From assembly GCA_026388155.1 (NCBI GenBank), contig JAPLKI010000019.1:59054-123053 (forward strand): 64,000 nucleotides of DNA, given 5' to 3'. The notes under the pieces were generated by a model that searched no databases, had not been told where the DNA came from, and saw nothing but the letters and a program-made list of their open reading frames with translations. The stretch is from Elusimicrobiota bacterium. GTDB lineage: Bacteria > Elusimicrobiota > Elusimicrobia > Elusimicrobiales > UBA9959. Below are positions 53,674-62,079 of the stretch, piece after piece. How positions within the stretch are numbered: position 1 is the first letter of the stretch; every line of letters begins with the position of its first letter. The translations under genes were made by a program, and so were the position numbers.

Positions 53674-54684
53674 TTAAGACTTCCGCCCCGGTTCCTCGCT
53701 ATCGGGCATGATGGACTTCATCCGGTCATTTTCAGCGTTAATGCCGGTATGTATTGGGGAAAATGTGTCCGCTTGTTTAGTAAAAAAAACAGGCTGAAGA
53801 CGTGGCTTCACTTTTCTAGCCTCACTGTGACCCAATCCGCGCAATGAGTCAATCTCTTTGATCCCGTCCAAAGAGAACCTGTTTTCAGGTGCAGGAGGAT
53901 TATATCGGAATAGCTGATTGTTAGGATCCGGGCATAGAACACTAGCCGTCCCACAAGAACCCGATGATTGCGAACTCATAAAAAGGTCTGCAAGTTTAAA
54001 AGCCCAATAGAGACGGCCACAGCTTTTATCACGTGCTTTCTCGATATTAAGCGGCGTATAAGTACACCCTACACTTAAAACTCTAAGTTCTGACCGTTCC
54101 CAACCCAATACACCTATGCCTTCGACAACAGCCAAACCTACCGGATTATTGGCCCATATCCCGCCATCAACCAGAGGGGTTCCCATTTCAGAGCGATGGG
54201 TTGGGAAGTATGTGGGGGCAGCTCCAGTTGCCAGAGCAATCTCAACCACTGATTTTCGCCAATCAGTGGTTAGCCGGGGGTGGTGAGAAGTCTTGTAGAT
54301 GTAGACCTCCCCATTTTCGAGGTTAACCGAGGGAATAACGAGCCGTGTCTTGGATTCCCCAAGAACTCTTGCCCCAAATTTTTCCCTTAGAATACTCTCT
54401 AACGGTTTAGGAGAATATTTACTCCATCCAATGTGCTTCAGAAATTTAATCCAGCCGCCAGAGGCGAAAACCTTCGGTCCAAGTTGAAGATAGAAATTCA
54501 ACATATCCTGGGCACTATAACCAAGCCCCAATCCCAAAGCGATAATCCCGCCTGTAGACGTCCCCGCAATCAAATCAAAATAGCGGCCGATAGGAACTCC
54601 CAGATCTTCTTCAAGCGCTGCTAGGAATGCCACGGCAAAAGTGCCCTTAATACCGCCGCCGTCGAGGGTTAAAATGCGCTTCAT
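53674..54684 (-). CDS. capV: Patatin-like phospholipase, probable CBASS effector (CapV type)
   Basis: Predicted to hydrolyse membrane phospholipids when switched on by a cyclic nucleotide signal, killing the infected cell. Patatin motifs are complete: oxyanion loop GGGIKG (residues 9-14), nucleophile elbow GTSTG (S43) and catalytic DGG (D173), the Ser-Asp dyad. Its order and overlap with the E2-like and CD-NTase genes identify it as the effector, matching CapV-type systems. 336 residues. It overlaps the E2 gene by 4 nt. The C-terminus shows no further known domain. Confidence 0.88.
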   Translation of the reverse strand: MKRILTLDGGGIKGTFAVAFLAALEEDLGVPIGRYFDLIAGTSTGGIIALGLGLGYSAQDMLNFYLQLGPKVFASGGWIKFLKHIGWSKYSPKPLESILREKFGARVLGESKTRLVIPSVNLENGEVYIYKTSHHPRLTTDWRKSVVEIALATGAAPTYFPTHRSEMGTPLVDGGIWANNPVGLAVVEGIGVLGWERSELRVLSVGCTYTPLNIEKARDKSCGRLYWAFKLADLFMSSQSSGSCGTASVLCPDPNNQLFRYNPPAPENRFSLDGIKEIDSLRGLGHSEARKVKPRLQPVFFTKQADTFSPIHTGINAENDRMKSIMPDSEEPGRKS

Positions 54685-55127
54685 TTTTGTTTATTCGGGG
54701 TCAGGCCAGAACAGGGCATGACGCCGCCTCCTTTCCAAGTTCCCGTGGCATGCCAGATTTCGTAGTAGTAAAGCCACAAAGAGGCCCATGGAATTATTGT
54801 ATGGCTAAGCATTTTAGTCGGATGCCATTCTCCAATCCCAGGAAGGTAAAGGCAAAGCCGATTCCCCGGATATACATGTGGAATTGGGTCTCCATTTTGA
54901 TGCGCCTCTAATTTTGGTGTAAGGACGCGCACCTTGGGGTGGTCATTTAGCTTGTACGAAATTATAACTTCATACTTGTTACATATCGCAAGCGGTTGTA
55001 AGTGTCCCTTCCATATCACTTCCGATGGGCTCCAGTGGTGTCGCGTAAATTGTGGCCACAACGCTTCCATTCCAGTTACTTGTTGCCCCAGCGTGAGCGA
55101 TTTAATTTTTTGAAAGCTATGCGCCAT
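54681..55127 (-). CDS. E2-like protein of a short type II CBASS
   Basis: A 148-residue protein resembling the prokaryotic E2 (ubiquitin-conjugating-like) family found between CBASS cyclase and effector genes. Typical features: PHVYPGNRLCLYLP, with candidate catalytic C92, then EWHPTKMLSHTIIPWASLWLYYYE and GTWKGGG. In related systems the E2 attaches to the cyclase C-terminus and primes it. No E1 or JAB peptidase gene is present, so this is the short form. It overlaps the cyclase by 11 nt and the patatin gene by 4 nt. Confidence 0.75.
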   Translation of the reverse strand: MAHSFQKIKSLTLGQQVTGMEALWPQFTRHHWSPSEVIWKGHLQPLAICNKYEVIISYKLNDHPKVRVLTPKLEAHQNGDPIPHVYPGNRLCLYLPGIGEWHPTKMLSHTIIPWASLWLYYYEIWHATGTWKGGGVMPCSGLTPNKQK

Positions 55128-56244
55128 GAAATGTGTTCCGTTGAATAGGGATGCCCTTCATAGACCCTATAGCGCCAATCAGGCCTGAACCGCTTTGCAC
55201 TTGGAGATGACCTGCGTTGCGTTCAAGCTGCATACCCTCGGCACGTTCCGCTATGACAGTTTTCGCCAGTTCTTCTCCGAAGAGGTGTTCAAGGGTCTTG
55301 GTAATCGCAGGAATGCCGGTAGCGGAACAGAGAGGGGTCCATATGTTGCTAAATCCCTGGACTCCTTGCGTAAATGAGGTATAGAGGCTTGGGGTCGTTC
55401 GCCACTTTTCGCTAAGGACTTCATCCGGATTTGCGGGATTGCGCACCTCTAAAAAATGGCCTTCAGACCGAGTTTGTGCGACAATGCGCTGTAAAATGCC
55501 GGATAGCCCAGCACTTATGGAGGTTTCGCCTGTGTAGTGCTGGCCAGCTAGTGTGGTGAGAACAATGGAGATGGGGGCTTGATCCATGATGTTGGCGTAG
55601 GCGACATCGCGCCAGCGCTTTATCAGTTGGATTATTTGTTTAAGGGGTGCCTTTTCTTGAGCTGTTTCATGGTCAGGCAACGGTTCAATATGTGCCTCCC
55701 GCTTCATTATGTGTGAATAAGCGCGCCGTTCTATCCACTCGGCATAACCCTTGGGATTGCTCGGTTTCCAGCCTTGAATTTGCCGATCTGGTACAAGGAG
55801 GCACCCGTTGCCCTTGTCGATATCCGGGCAAGCCGGCAGAATGTCTAGATGAAACGAGTTGGCATAGTTAACACGGATGCACCGCTTTTTCCGTTCAATA
55901 ACACCTTTGTAGGCATCATTTTGCTGAAGGCGCGCTTCCACCATGTCTAAGAGCGTTATCGGGTTAGGCATCAGCCTGGGATTAATAAAGAACTCGCAGA
56001 CCAAGTCCAGGTCGAATTCTTGCCGTCCCAACGGCTTTACAGTGGTTCCAATTCTTAGTGAGCCTTGGGGGTAAATTTGTGGGCGCCAAGCTGTTAAGGG
56101 GCTTTGCTTATCCCCAAGCCACTTCCCAATTGCGAGATAATGCCCCTCCGCAGAGGTATATTGGGTAGGTGTTATCTGCAGTTTCGTGCAGATTCGTTCG
56201 AGTAGGTCATCAAGCGGGGCTTGAAAATTTTGAATGGTAGGCAT
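55117..56244 (-). CDS. CD-NTase (cGAS/DncV-like cyclase) of a CBASS system
   Basis: Makes a cyclic oligonucleotide alarm signal on phage infection. The nucleotidyltransferase core has GSLRIGTTVKPLGRQEFDLD (G61-S62, D78, D80) and a third acid in FHLDILP (D134). The product cannot be predicted. The start is set at the ATG of MPTIQNF with AAGGAG 6 nt upstream, giving 375 residues; the frame extends to 56406 with a non-conserved leader. It ends FHGA: a Gly is next to last, relevant because E2-type partners act on the cyclase C-terminus. First gene of the operon. Confidence 0.87.
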   Translation of the reverse strand: MPTIQNFQAPLDDLLERICTKLQITPTQYTSAEGHYLAIGKWLGDKQSPLTAWRPQIYPQGSLRIGTTVKPLGRQEFDLDLVCEFFINPRLMPNPITLLDMVEARLQQNDAYKGVIERKKRCIRVNYANSFHLDILPACPDIDKGNGCLLVPDRQIQGWKPSNPKGYAEWIERRAYSHIMKREAHIEPLPDHETAQEKAPLKQIIQLIKRWRDVAYANIMDQAPISIVLTTLAGQHYTGETSISAGLSGILQRIVAQTRSEGHFLEVRNPANPDEVLSEKWRTTPSLYTSFTQGVQGFSNIWTPLCSATGIPAITKTLEHLFGEELAKTVIAERAEGMQLERNAGHLQVQSGSGLIGAIGSMKGIPIQRNTFHGA

Positions 56245-56267
56245 GCATAGCTCCTTGTGTGGCTGTC

Positions 56268-56287
56268 GGATATTTTGCAGAATATCC
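56268..56287. promoter_or_regulatory. Palindrome upstream of the CD-NTase gene
   Basis: GGATATT-N6-AATATCC, centred about 33 nt before the cyclase start: an operator candidate. Confidence 0.5.
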
Positions 56288-56422
56288 TTTACTGACTTCT
56301 CTGGGTATACTCGTAAGTTTTCGATATTTTTCGGTATGGAAGGTGTCGTAAAACCCTTTGTTGCGGTTACCATGCGATTCCATACTGATGCCGGCGAGGC
56401 GGTCAAATTCTCCCGGCACTAT

Positions 56423-56483
56423 ATATTGCTGATGACCGGGCCCATTTTTGGGACCCAAAAACGGGATACTTCATCAGCAATAT
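56423..56483. promoter_or_regulatory. Nested palindromic operator between the CBASS and sigma-factor operons
   Basis: Outer perfect 13-bp repeat ATATTGCTGATGA (56423-56435) / TCATCAGCAATAT (56471-56483). Inner 12-bp repeat CCCATTTTTGGG (56441-56452) / CCCAAAAACGGG (56454-56465) with one mismatch. It ends 18 nt before the sigma-like gene. Confidence 0.65.
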
Positions 56484-56501
56484 CTAGAGGACCCATAAAC
56501 G

Positions 56502-57218
56502 ATGTGTGACAAAACTCAGCAGCCACAGGAAGTATTGGATTTACTGGCAAGAGACTACGAAAAGCTTGTTCTCCAGTTGACGGATTATGCCCTGAAACTA
56601 ATTCGGGGCCGTGTTTGGAGAAGAGATTTTATGCCGTCCAAGGACGATGGCTCATTCGCTCTACCGGGGGGAAGATCGGCAGAAGATATCGTATTGGATG
56701 TTTTTCGCAAATGTCTCGATGGGACTCGTAATTGGAAGCAACAAGAATATCCCAATCTGCTGGTGGTTTTAAAAGGCATGGTTAAGAGCGAGATTTCCAG
56801 TGCCTGTACCAACACGGAGAATACAACCACCTTTGTCCCACCTGAGCCAGAAGGTCACGAAGGGGCTCAATTTGAGAAATGTATTGAACCGCATGAAATT
56901 CAAATTGACCACTCTGTAGGCTTACTCCAGCCACAAGAAATTCCGCAGGGTTCAACCATTCGTGTAAACACAATTCATTCCGAGATTGCAGGGGAGATTC
57001 AGCGCGCAGCGCGCAAAAACCCCGATATGGTCAAGGTAATAGAGGCAATTATGGCTGGCGGAGAAAAGTCTGCTGAAATTGCAGAATATTGTGATCTGCC
57101 TGTGGCGAAAGTGTACGAATTAAAACGTAATTTAAACATCATCGCAGCAAAAATTACCCGCGAAGTTTTAAACAAGAATACACGTTTTTCACTTAGCCCT
57201 GGAGGCAATAGACAATGA
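56502..57218 (+). CDS. Sigma-70-family (ECF-like) factor
   Basis: 238 residues. Residues 10-110 resemble sigma region 2 (GGRSAEDIVLDVFRKCLDG, NLLVVLKGMVKSEIS). The C-terminal part (about 165-225) has a helix-turn-helix like region 4 (KSAEIAEYCDLPVAKVYELKRNLN). A linker of about 60 acidic/polar residues separates them. It could also be a sigma-like transcription factor without promoter-opening activity. It is transcribed away from the CBASS operon and overlaps the next gene by 4 nt. Confidence 0.68.
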   Translation: MCDKTQQPQEVLDLLARDYEKLVLQLTDYALKLIRGRVWRRDFMPSKDDGSFALPGGRSAEDIVLDVFRKCLDGTRNWKQQEYPNLLVVLKGMVKSEISSACTNTENTTTFVPPEPEGHEGAQFEKCIEPHEIQIDHSVGLLQPQEIPQGSTIRVNTIHSEIAGEIQRAARKNPDMVKVIEAIMAGGEKSAEIAEYCDLPVAKVYELKRNLNIIAAKITREVLNKNTRFSLSPGGNRQ

Positions 57219-57661
57219 ACCCCAAGAACGAAAACGAAGAATTCCTGGCGTCATTAGCAAGATTTTTAACAGAAGAGCAAGAGGCTGATACTCTTACGCT
57301 TAAAGACGAACTAAAGGAACAAGGTATAAATACAGAGGCCTTGACATCCCGCGTTAAGCATTTGATTGATGATAGGTTGTCGGCGCGATTAAAAGAAAGG
57401 CGGGCCATAGCACAAGTCGAAAGCCAATCCTTTTTAAATCGTCTTGAGAACGTTAAAGTTGAGATCCCTAAAACAATCCAGGAGGTTAAAGATTTGCTGC
57501 AAAAATTTGCTACTGGCGAATTTGGCGGACAAATGAAAGAGGCGGCAATGGGGGCTTTTAGAAATTTTGATAAGACGACAGAGCAGGACCTTCGCACGAT
57601 ACTGGAAGATCTTTTGAAGCTAAAAGAGATTCAAGAATCTGACAGAAACAATAATAAATGA
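57215..57661 (+). CDS. Small helical protein, candidate anti-sigma or regulator
   Basis: 148 residues, no family recognised. Almost wholly helical and charged (EEFLASLARFLTEEQEAD, SRVKHLIDDRLSARLKERR), with no membrane segment. Overlapping ATGA junctions with the sigma-like gene before it and the peptidase gene after it show strict co-expression, the usual place for an anti-sigma or a cleavable repressor. Role inferred from context only. Confidence 0.6.
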   Translation: MNPKNENEEFLASLARFLTEEQEADTLTLKDELKEQGINTEALTSRVKHLIDDRLSARLKERRAIAQVESQSFLNRLENVKVEIPKTIQEVKDLLQKFATGEFGGQMKEAAMGAFRNFDKTTEQDLRTILEDLLKLKEIQESDRNNNK

Positions 57662-58464
57662 CATCTCTCAAAGGCCTTCCCATGCTGGCCAAAAATAGGG
57701 CCAAGTATATAATCGAAAAACTCGGCATATCACGACCGGAAGATATCGATTTAGCCTACATTGCATGGGAGCTAAAAACCGCAATAAAGGAAACGCCGCT
57801 TCATGGATATGATGGACGCATAGTCAAATTCGGAAAGCAAGCAGTAATTAGTGTCAATCGAGCAATTGTTGAGCCAAGTAAAAAACGGTTTGTCGTTGCA
57901 CATGAGTTGGGGCATTTGCAACTGGAGCATGAGGTTAATCAATTGGCTCTATGCTCAGAAAATGATTTGGCTTTGTGGCAGAAAGGGAATTCGGATGAGC
58001 AGGACTCCAATATATTTGCATCAGAATTACTCATGCCGGAGTTGATATTCCGCCCCTTTACTCTCACAGATCCTTCTCCGGATATGTTTAGGGAAATCAC
58101 TGAAAAATTTCAGACCTCGCTCACTGCTTCGCTCATTCGTTACGCAACTTTAACTTCTGACCGGGTTGCTGTAATATTTTCGAAGGATCAGTCGATTAAA
58201 TGGGTCCAGGCATCGGACAACTTTGGATACTACATTGAAATTGGAGCAAGATTAAACTCAAGAACTCACGCAGTAGATTTCTTCAACGGTTCCGACCTGT
58301 CTAAGAAGTTTGAAAACATAGAAGCATTTGCCTGGATAAATGACCGGAAAATAAGATCTGATGCTTTTGTGAAGGAATTATCTATTTCTATGCCCCGATA
58401 TAATTCAGTTATAAGTGTGGTTTGGCTGGACAAGCCTATCGAAGACGATTATGGGGAGCAATAG
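57658..58464 (+). CDS. ImmA/IrrE-family (DUF955) metallopeptidase
   Basis: Zinc peptidase family that cleaves repressors or regulators after stress (as ImmA, IrrE and CBASS-linked CapP do). Residues 75-130 hold VAHELGHLQLEHE (H82, E83, H86) and SNIFASELLMP, with E123 as third ligand. The C-terminal 130 residues may be a sensor domain. 268 residues. Third gene of the set. By family knowledge its target may be the small protein encoded before it. Confidence 0.85.
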   Translation: MTSLKGLPMLAKNRAKYIIEKLGISRPEDIDLAYIAWELKTAIKETPLHGYDGRIVKFGKQAVISVNRAIVEPSKKRFVVAHELGHLQLEHEVNQLALCSENDLALWQKGNSDEQDSNIFASELLMPELIFRPFTLTDPSPDMFREITEKFQTSLTASLIRYATLTSDRVAVIFSKDQSIKWVQASDNFGYYIEIGARLNSRTHAVDFFNGSDLSKKFENIEAFAWINDRKIRSDAFVKELSISMPRYNSVISVVWLDKPIEDDYGEQ

Positions 58465-58575
58465 ACCCCAACGAACGAATCCGGATTGGCTGCGTACATT
58501 CCCGTCCCATTTGCTTCCGCTTGTTCATGTCTAGCGTGTAATTCTGCCTTTTTTAAAAAAATTAGCAAAAACATC

Positions 58576-58621
58576 CTTTTCCACCGCGACACTATGCTGT
58601 CGGGTTGGTCTGCTATGATAT
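58576..58621 (+). promoter_or_regulatory. Shared promoter-operator box, copy 2 (methylase gene)
   Basis: Matches 17036-17081 at 37 of 46 positions without gaps. CGACA-N6-TGTCG at 58587-58602 and extended -10 TGCTATGAT (58611-58619). The leader to the methylase ATG is about 100 nt. Confidence 0.65.
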
Positions 58622-58722
58622 AAGTGCGAATTAGTCGAAAAGCAAGTTAAGAGACGCATCTTTTAGGATTGTATAGGATGCTTCAGTTTGGTAAGATTAC
58701 AATCAAAAGGAGATTATAATCT

Positions 58723-60750
58723 ATGAATCCCCAAGTCACTTTAAACGATTTTGGACACACCCTTCTATCCATAAGAGACTTGTTCCACAAAACAGGTCAC
58801 TTAAGCGACTCAAATGAGAAACTAGATGAAATTATTAAATTATTATCAATTGAAATAGGGCGAGTATATTATCCAGGTTGCGGAATCCCCTCTTTAAAAT
58901 CTTTGCTTGATAGATCGCTCTCTCAGCGTGGCTTTCCGCTTATTCAGGAACTGAATAGTTGTTTAAAAAAGGCATCAAGATTGCCAATATTCTACGCAAA
59001 TGAAAACGAGTCAATATTTGGGGAGACACCAAGTTTTTCGTTGAGCCCTGCCAATAAAGAAATTGCCGAACATCTAATAAAACTCGTTTCTAATTCTGTT
59101 GTGACATCTCTTGATGCCGGAAATAAAGAAAGGAACTTTGAGTTCTTGAATGAAGCTTTTGGACATTTTGTTAGAGACAACTTTAGGAATAATATTGAGG
59201 ATGCTCAATATATGACTCCCCCAGAAGTTGTCCAATATATGGTGCAAGTAGCAATAAAAAATATTAAAGCGCAGGCGCATACCGAGCCGATTGTTATGCT
59301 CGACCCCTCATGTGGTGTCGGCTCATTTTTGGCACAATTTAATAAATTATTTCGTACGGAACAAAGTCTTTCTCGGACAAAACTTTGTTTGGTCGGACAA
59401 GATAAAGTTGAACGAATGGCCCGCCTTGCGAAGCTTAATGCTCTACTATTTAATTCCAAAATGGCAAATGTCTGGCAAGGGAATTCATTGATTGGTAAAT
59501 CCATGTTGACGCAATACATAAACAAGTGCGATGTGATTCTGACAAATCCGCCATTTGGGGCGAGGTTTCATACAACAGAATTGCGAGGGATGTCTGCAAC
59601 GGATTATCCGTTATTACATGATTTAATACAAAGTACAGACACATATATAGACTCTGAACTGTTATTTTTAGATCGATATGTTTCTCTACTGAAACCCGGC
59701 GGGAATGCTTTAGTGGTTCTTCCCGATAGCGTTGTGTCCTCAAATGGAATCCAGGAAATTGTTCGTGAGAGGTTGCTCAAACATTGTCGAATTCGCTCTA
59801 TAATCGAATTGCCGGCTGTGACCTTTGCACAAGCTGGGACACGAACAAGAACCTGTATCTTGCATTTCGAAAAGACAAGAAGCGTTATTGCCTCCGGGGC
59901 CGTCTTTGTTGCGTCCGCAAAGCAACTTGGCTTTGAGGTTAGCTCTAAAAAAGGCGTACCGATAAAGAAGTCTCAGGGTATAAATGATCTCACGGAGATA
60001 TTTGTTTCCTATAACAGGTATGTAAAGATGAAGGCCGGGAAATTGCCACTTATTTTATCTGAAACCCCATCCTGCGTGGCTATTCCTGTTGCGAATTTAG
60101 TGGGACAATGGACCCCTAATTTTCATGCGGCTTCGAGATATTCTGTCTTAAATAAACTAAATTCCTGCGACGATGCCGAAATCGAGAATAAAAATTTAAG
60201 TGATTTGGTATATTTCCCCAATAAATCGAGAATGAAGTGGGGGCCATCCACTGAAACAAAATGCATCAGTGTTTTGCATATCGGCAACAATGGATATCTT
60301 AATGTGCAAGAGCTTATGCAGTATAATCCCAAATATCCAGGTCAGCAATGCCAGCCAGGGGACATCCTTTTTTCCAAAATTAACCCTAGGATTCCAAGAG
60401 CTTTGGTTGTGCCTGAGCTTAATTTCCCACTGGCGTGTTCCTCGGAATTTGAGGTTATGCGCCCGAAAGATTTAGTGAGTGCATATGCCGTAATGGCGCT
60501 GCTTTTATCTCCATTTGTGCAAATACAGATTCAAGCTTTAACCTCTGGGACATCTTCGTCACACAATAGAATAAAAACAGCTCAATTGAAGGATGTCTTG
60601 CTGCCAATCCCCAAAAAAGGTACGCGCAAGTGGCTAAGGTTTAGTAAGATTGTTGAGAAGTTTAAGCAGTCTTCTGTTTTGCTAAACAAGTCTGCTTTTG
60701 AAATATATTCCACATCTAATGGTTTATGTGAGTTGCTTGCTCAGGATTAA
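58723..60750 (+). CDS. N6-adenine DNA methyltransferase with specificity-like C-terminal domain
   Basis: Modification enzyme of a restriction-modification system. The HsdM-like core has DAQYMTPPEVVQYMVQ, AdoMet motif I LDPSCGVGSFL (D194-S201) and catalytic motif IV NPPFG (N275-G279). The C-terminal part (about 460-660) has a GQWTPNFHAASRYS start and a second half with GDILFSKINPR and SGTSSSHNRIKTAQLKDVLLPIP, like a type I specificity (TRD) domain. This M-S fusion in 675 residues suggests target recognition by one chain. The 3' end overlaps the endonuclease gene on the other strand by 4 bp. Confidence 0.85.
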   Translation: MNPQVTLNDFGHTLLSIRDLFHKTGHLSDSNEKLDEIIKLLSIEIGRVYYPGCGIPSLKSLLDRSLSQRGFPLIQELNSCLKKASRLPIFYANENESIFGETPSFSLSPANKEIAEHLIKLVSNSVVTSLDAGNKERNFEFLNEAFGHFVRDNFRNNIEDAQYMTPPEVVQYMVQVAIKNIKAQAHTEPIVMLDPSCGVGSFLAQFNKLFRTEQSLSRTKLCLVGQDKVERMARLAKLNALLFNSKMANVWQGNSLIGKSMLTQYINKCDVILTNPPFGARFHTTELRGMSATDYPLLHDLIQSTDTYIDSELLFLDRYVSLLKPGGNALVVLPDSVVSSNGIQEIVRERLLKHCRIRSIIELPAVTFAQAGTRTRTCILHFEKTRSVIASGAVFVASAKQLGFEVSSKKGVPIKKSQGINDLTEIFVSYNRYVKMKAGKLPLILSETPSCVAIPVANLVGQWTPNFHAASRYSVLNKLNSCDDAEIENKNLSDLVYFPNKSRMKWGPSTETKCISVLHIGNNGYLNVQELMQYNPKYPGQQCQPGDILFSKINPRIPRALVVPELNFPLACSSEFEVMRPKDLVSAYAVMALLLSPFVQIQIQALTSGTSSSHNRIKTAQLKDVLLPIPKKGTRKWLRFSKIVEKFKQSSVLLNKSAFEIYSTSNGLCELLAQD

Positions 60751-61385
60751 TCTTTAGCTAGGTGACAATTTCCTTTTTTTAAAACATTTGGAGCATAGGT
60801 TATAGTTTTAAACTTCGATTTAATCCTATGTGCTTCAAATAATAGCGGGTAATCTAAATTCCCATAGGTATTTCGGAAAATATTTGAATTTTTCCCACGA
60901 GGTGGATGCAGTTGAAAATTGTCACTAACAATTTTCCCGGCTTTTCTCTCTTTATACCAGGCTGAGCACATTTTTCTAAAAATGACGTCTTTTTGAGGGC
61001 GGACAACCCAAATTCTGCATCTATGGAGATCTTTTTGACCTTCTACATGATCCCATAGGACAAAAAAGAGAAAAGGCATTTCATCCAAGGATGACAACTT
61101 GCCAGCATTTTTATCTTTTGTTCCAGCCTTGATTACCCCATTAAACCGCGGGGTATCTATCGCTCCCCAAATATTTGCGCCTTTTACATCAGACCCATCA
61201 TCTAAATCTGCGCCTTTTTTTCTTTCGAGCCCATGAATTCCCGTTATTGAACTTACGATGATTTGTGACCAAGAGCGTGTATCAGATGGGTTCGGATGCC
61301 CATATTTTTCAGCATAATGCTTGACTTGGAAAAAACCGGTATAGTGAATGTCTAGTAATGTCAATGCTTCTGTAAGTGTTTTCAT
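60747..61385 (-). CDS. Type II restriction endonuclease (MamI-like)
   Basis: Probable endonuclease of the adjacent system. A PD-(D/E)xK-like core is suggested by KKGADLDDGSDVKGANIWGA, with IDTPRFNG after it, a pattern I associate with MamI-type enzymes; assignment from memory. 212 residues from the ATG of MKTLTEA, which overlaps the stop of the controller gene (ATGA). Convergent with the methylase gene. MamI-type enzymes cut split adenine-containing sites, consistent with the TRD-bearing methylase. Confidence 0.6.
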   Translation of the reverse strand: MKTLTEALTLLDIHYTGFFQVKHYAEKYGHPNPSDTRSWSQIIVSSITGIHGLERKKGADLDDGSDVKGANIWGAIDTPRFNGVIKAGTKDKNAGKLSSLDEMPFLFFVLWDHVEGQKDLHRCRIWVVRPQKDVIFRKMCSAWYKERKAGKIVSDNFQLHPPRGKNSNIFRNTYGNLDYPLLFEAHRIKSKFKTITYAPNVLKKGNCHLAKD

Positions 61386-61627
61386 TTCGTATTGCCCTTT
61401 ATAGGTGTTTCCTTGAAAATCCAAGTAATAGAAACTTTATAGATCTTTGCGAGTAGTTTCAGTTCAATTGGATCAATACGGCGCTCTCCCGCCTCAATTT
61501 TTGAGATAAAAGACTGGTGCTTATCGAAAACTTTAGCTACCTCATTTTGTTTCAATCCTGCCTTGAGGCGTGCCTCAATCAATCGACGCAATAAAAGGGT
61601 ATATTCCTTGGAATATATTGTCTTCAT
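61382..61627 (-). CDS. XRE-family controller (C) protein
   Basis: An 81-residue helix-turn-helix protein (ARLKAGLKQNEVAKVFDKHQ, ISKIEAGERRID), typical of C proteins that delay endonuclease expression after entry into a new host. The start is set at MKTIYSKEY; the leader has no Shine-Dalgarno but TACATAATAT lies just upstream, which would suit a leaderless transcript as in several C genes. The endonuclease start overlaps its stop by 4 nt. Confidence 0.82.
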   Translation of the reverse strand: MKTIYSKEYTLLLRRLIEARLKAGLKQNEVAKVFDKHQSFISKIEAGERRIDPIELKLLAKIYKVSITWIFKETPIKGNTK

Positions 61628-61656
61628 TAATGATATTATGTATCCTATATCCGCAT

Positions 61657-61671
61657 ATCCCAAATCGGGAT
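61657..61671 (-). promoter_or_regulatory. C-box candidate upstream of the controller gene
   Basis: ATCCC-N5-GGGAT, 30 nt before the controller start, followed on the minus strand by three GGATA units (GGATATGC, GGATATA, GGATACA). Confidence 0.45.
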
Positions 61672-61916
61672 GTGGAATTTAAACAGTAATGATAGAATAA
61701 TAAAAATAAAGTGCTTCACAAAGAGTATTACAAGCGTCAATCGATTGGCTGCACTATAACAACAGGGAGTTGATGCGCGCGGGAAATAATTTTCTGCGGT
61801 GTACGGCGAAGCCGAAACCCGGCCGCCTCTGGCGGACGGGAAGGGGGTGAGGCCATGCTCAAAAATGCCGTTTCTGCTGGAGCAGAGCGAAGGCGCATTG
61901 GGCCGAGCCTGCGGAT

Positions 61917-62009
61917 CACTTTTTAAAAAATCCGAAAAATTCTGCGGATTTTGCGCGCGCGCAGAATTAAAATTTTGCAGGAATTCCCAAGGTTTTTTGA
62001 ACTCAAACG
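61917..62009. repeat. Left copy of a 93-bp inverted repeat flanking the recombinase
   Basis: Identical at 92 of 93 positions to the complement of 63658-63750. On the minus strand it encodes the same peptide as the recombinase tail (FKKPWEFLQNFNSARAQNPQ). It lies in the 643-bp stretch 61628-62270, where no real gene is supported. Confidence 0.9.
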
Positions 62010-62079
62010 GCGGATGCCCGGAAGTTCCGTCGCTCGCGCGCCGGGGAAGCAAAGCTTCCCGAACCAATCTCTTCCTTAT

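Noticed and set aside
58465..58575. Possible tRNA or small RNA in the gap after the peptidase gene
   Set aside because: No cloverleaf or terminator pattern could be drawn.
61911..61945. GCCTGCGGATCACTTTTT resembling a 16S rRNA 3' end
   Set aside because: Similarity to the anti-Shine-Dalgarno tail is short and no upstream rRNA sequence is present.
61645..62067. 140-codon minus-strand frame sharing a peptide with the recombinase
   Set aside because: The shared peptide comes from the 93-bp inverted repeat; the rest has no family features. Treated as a recombinase remnant.
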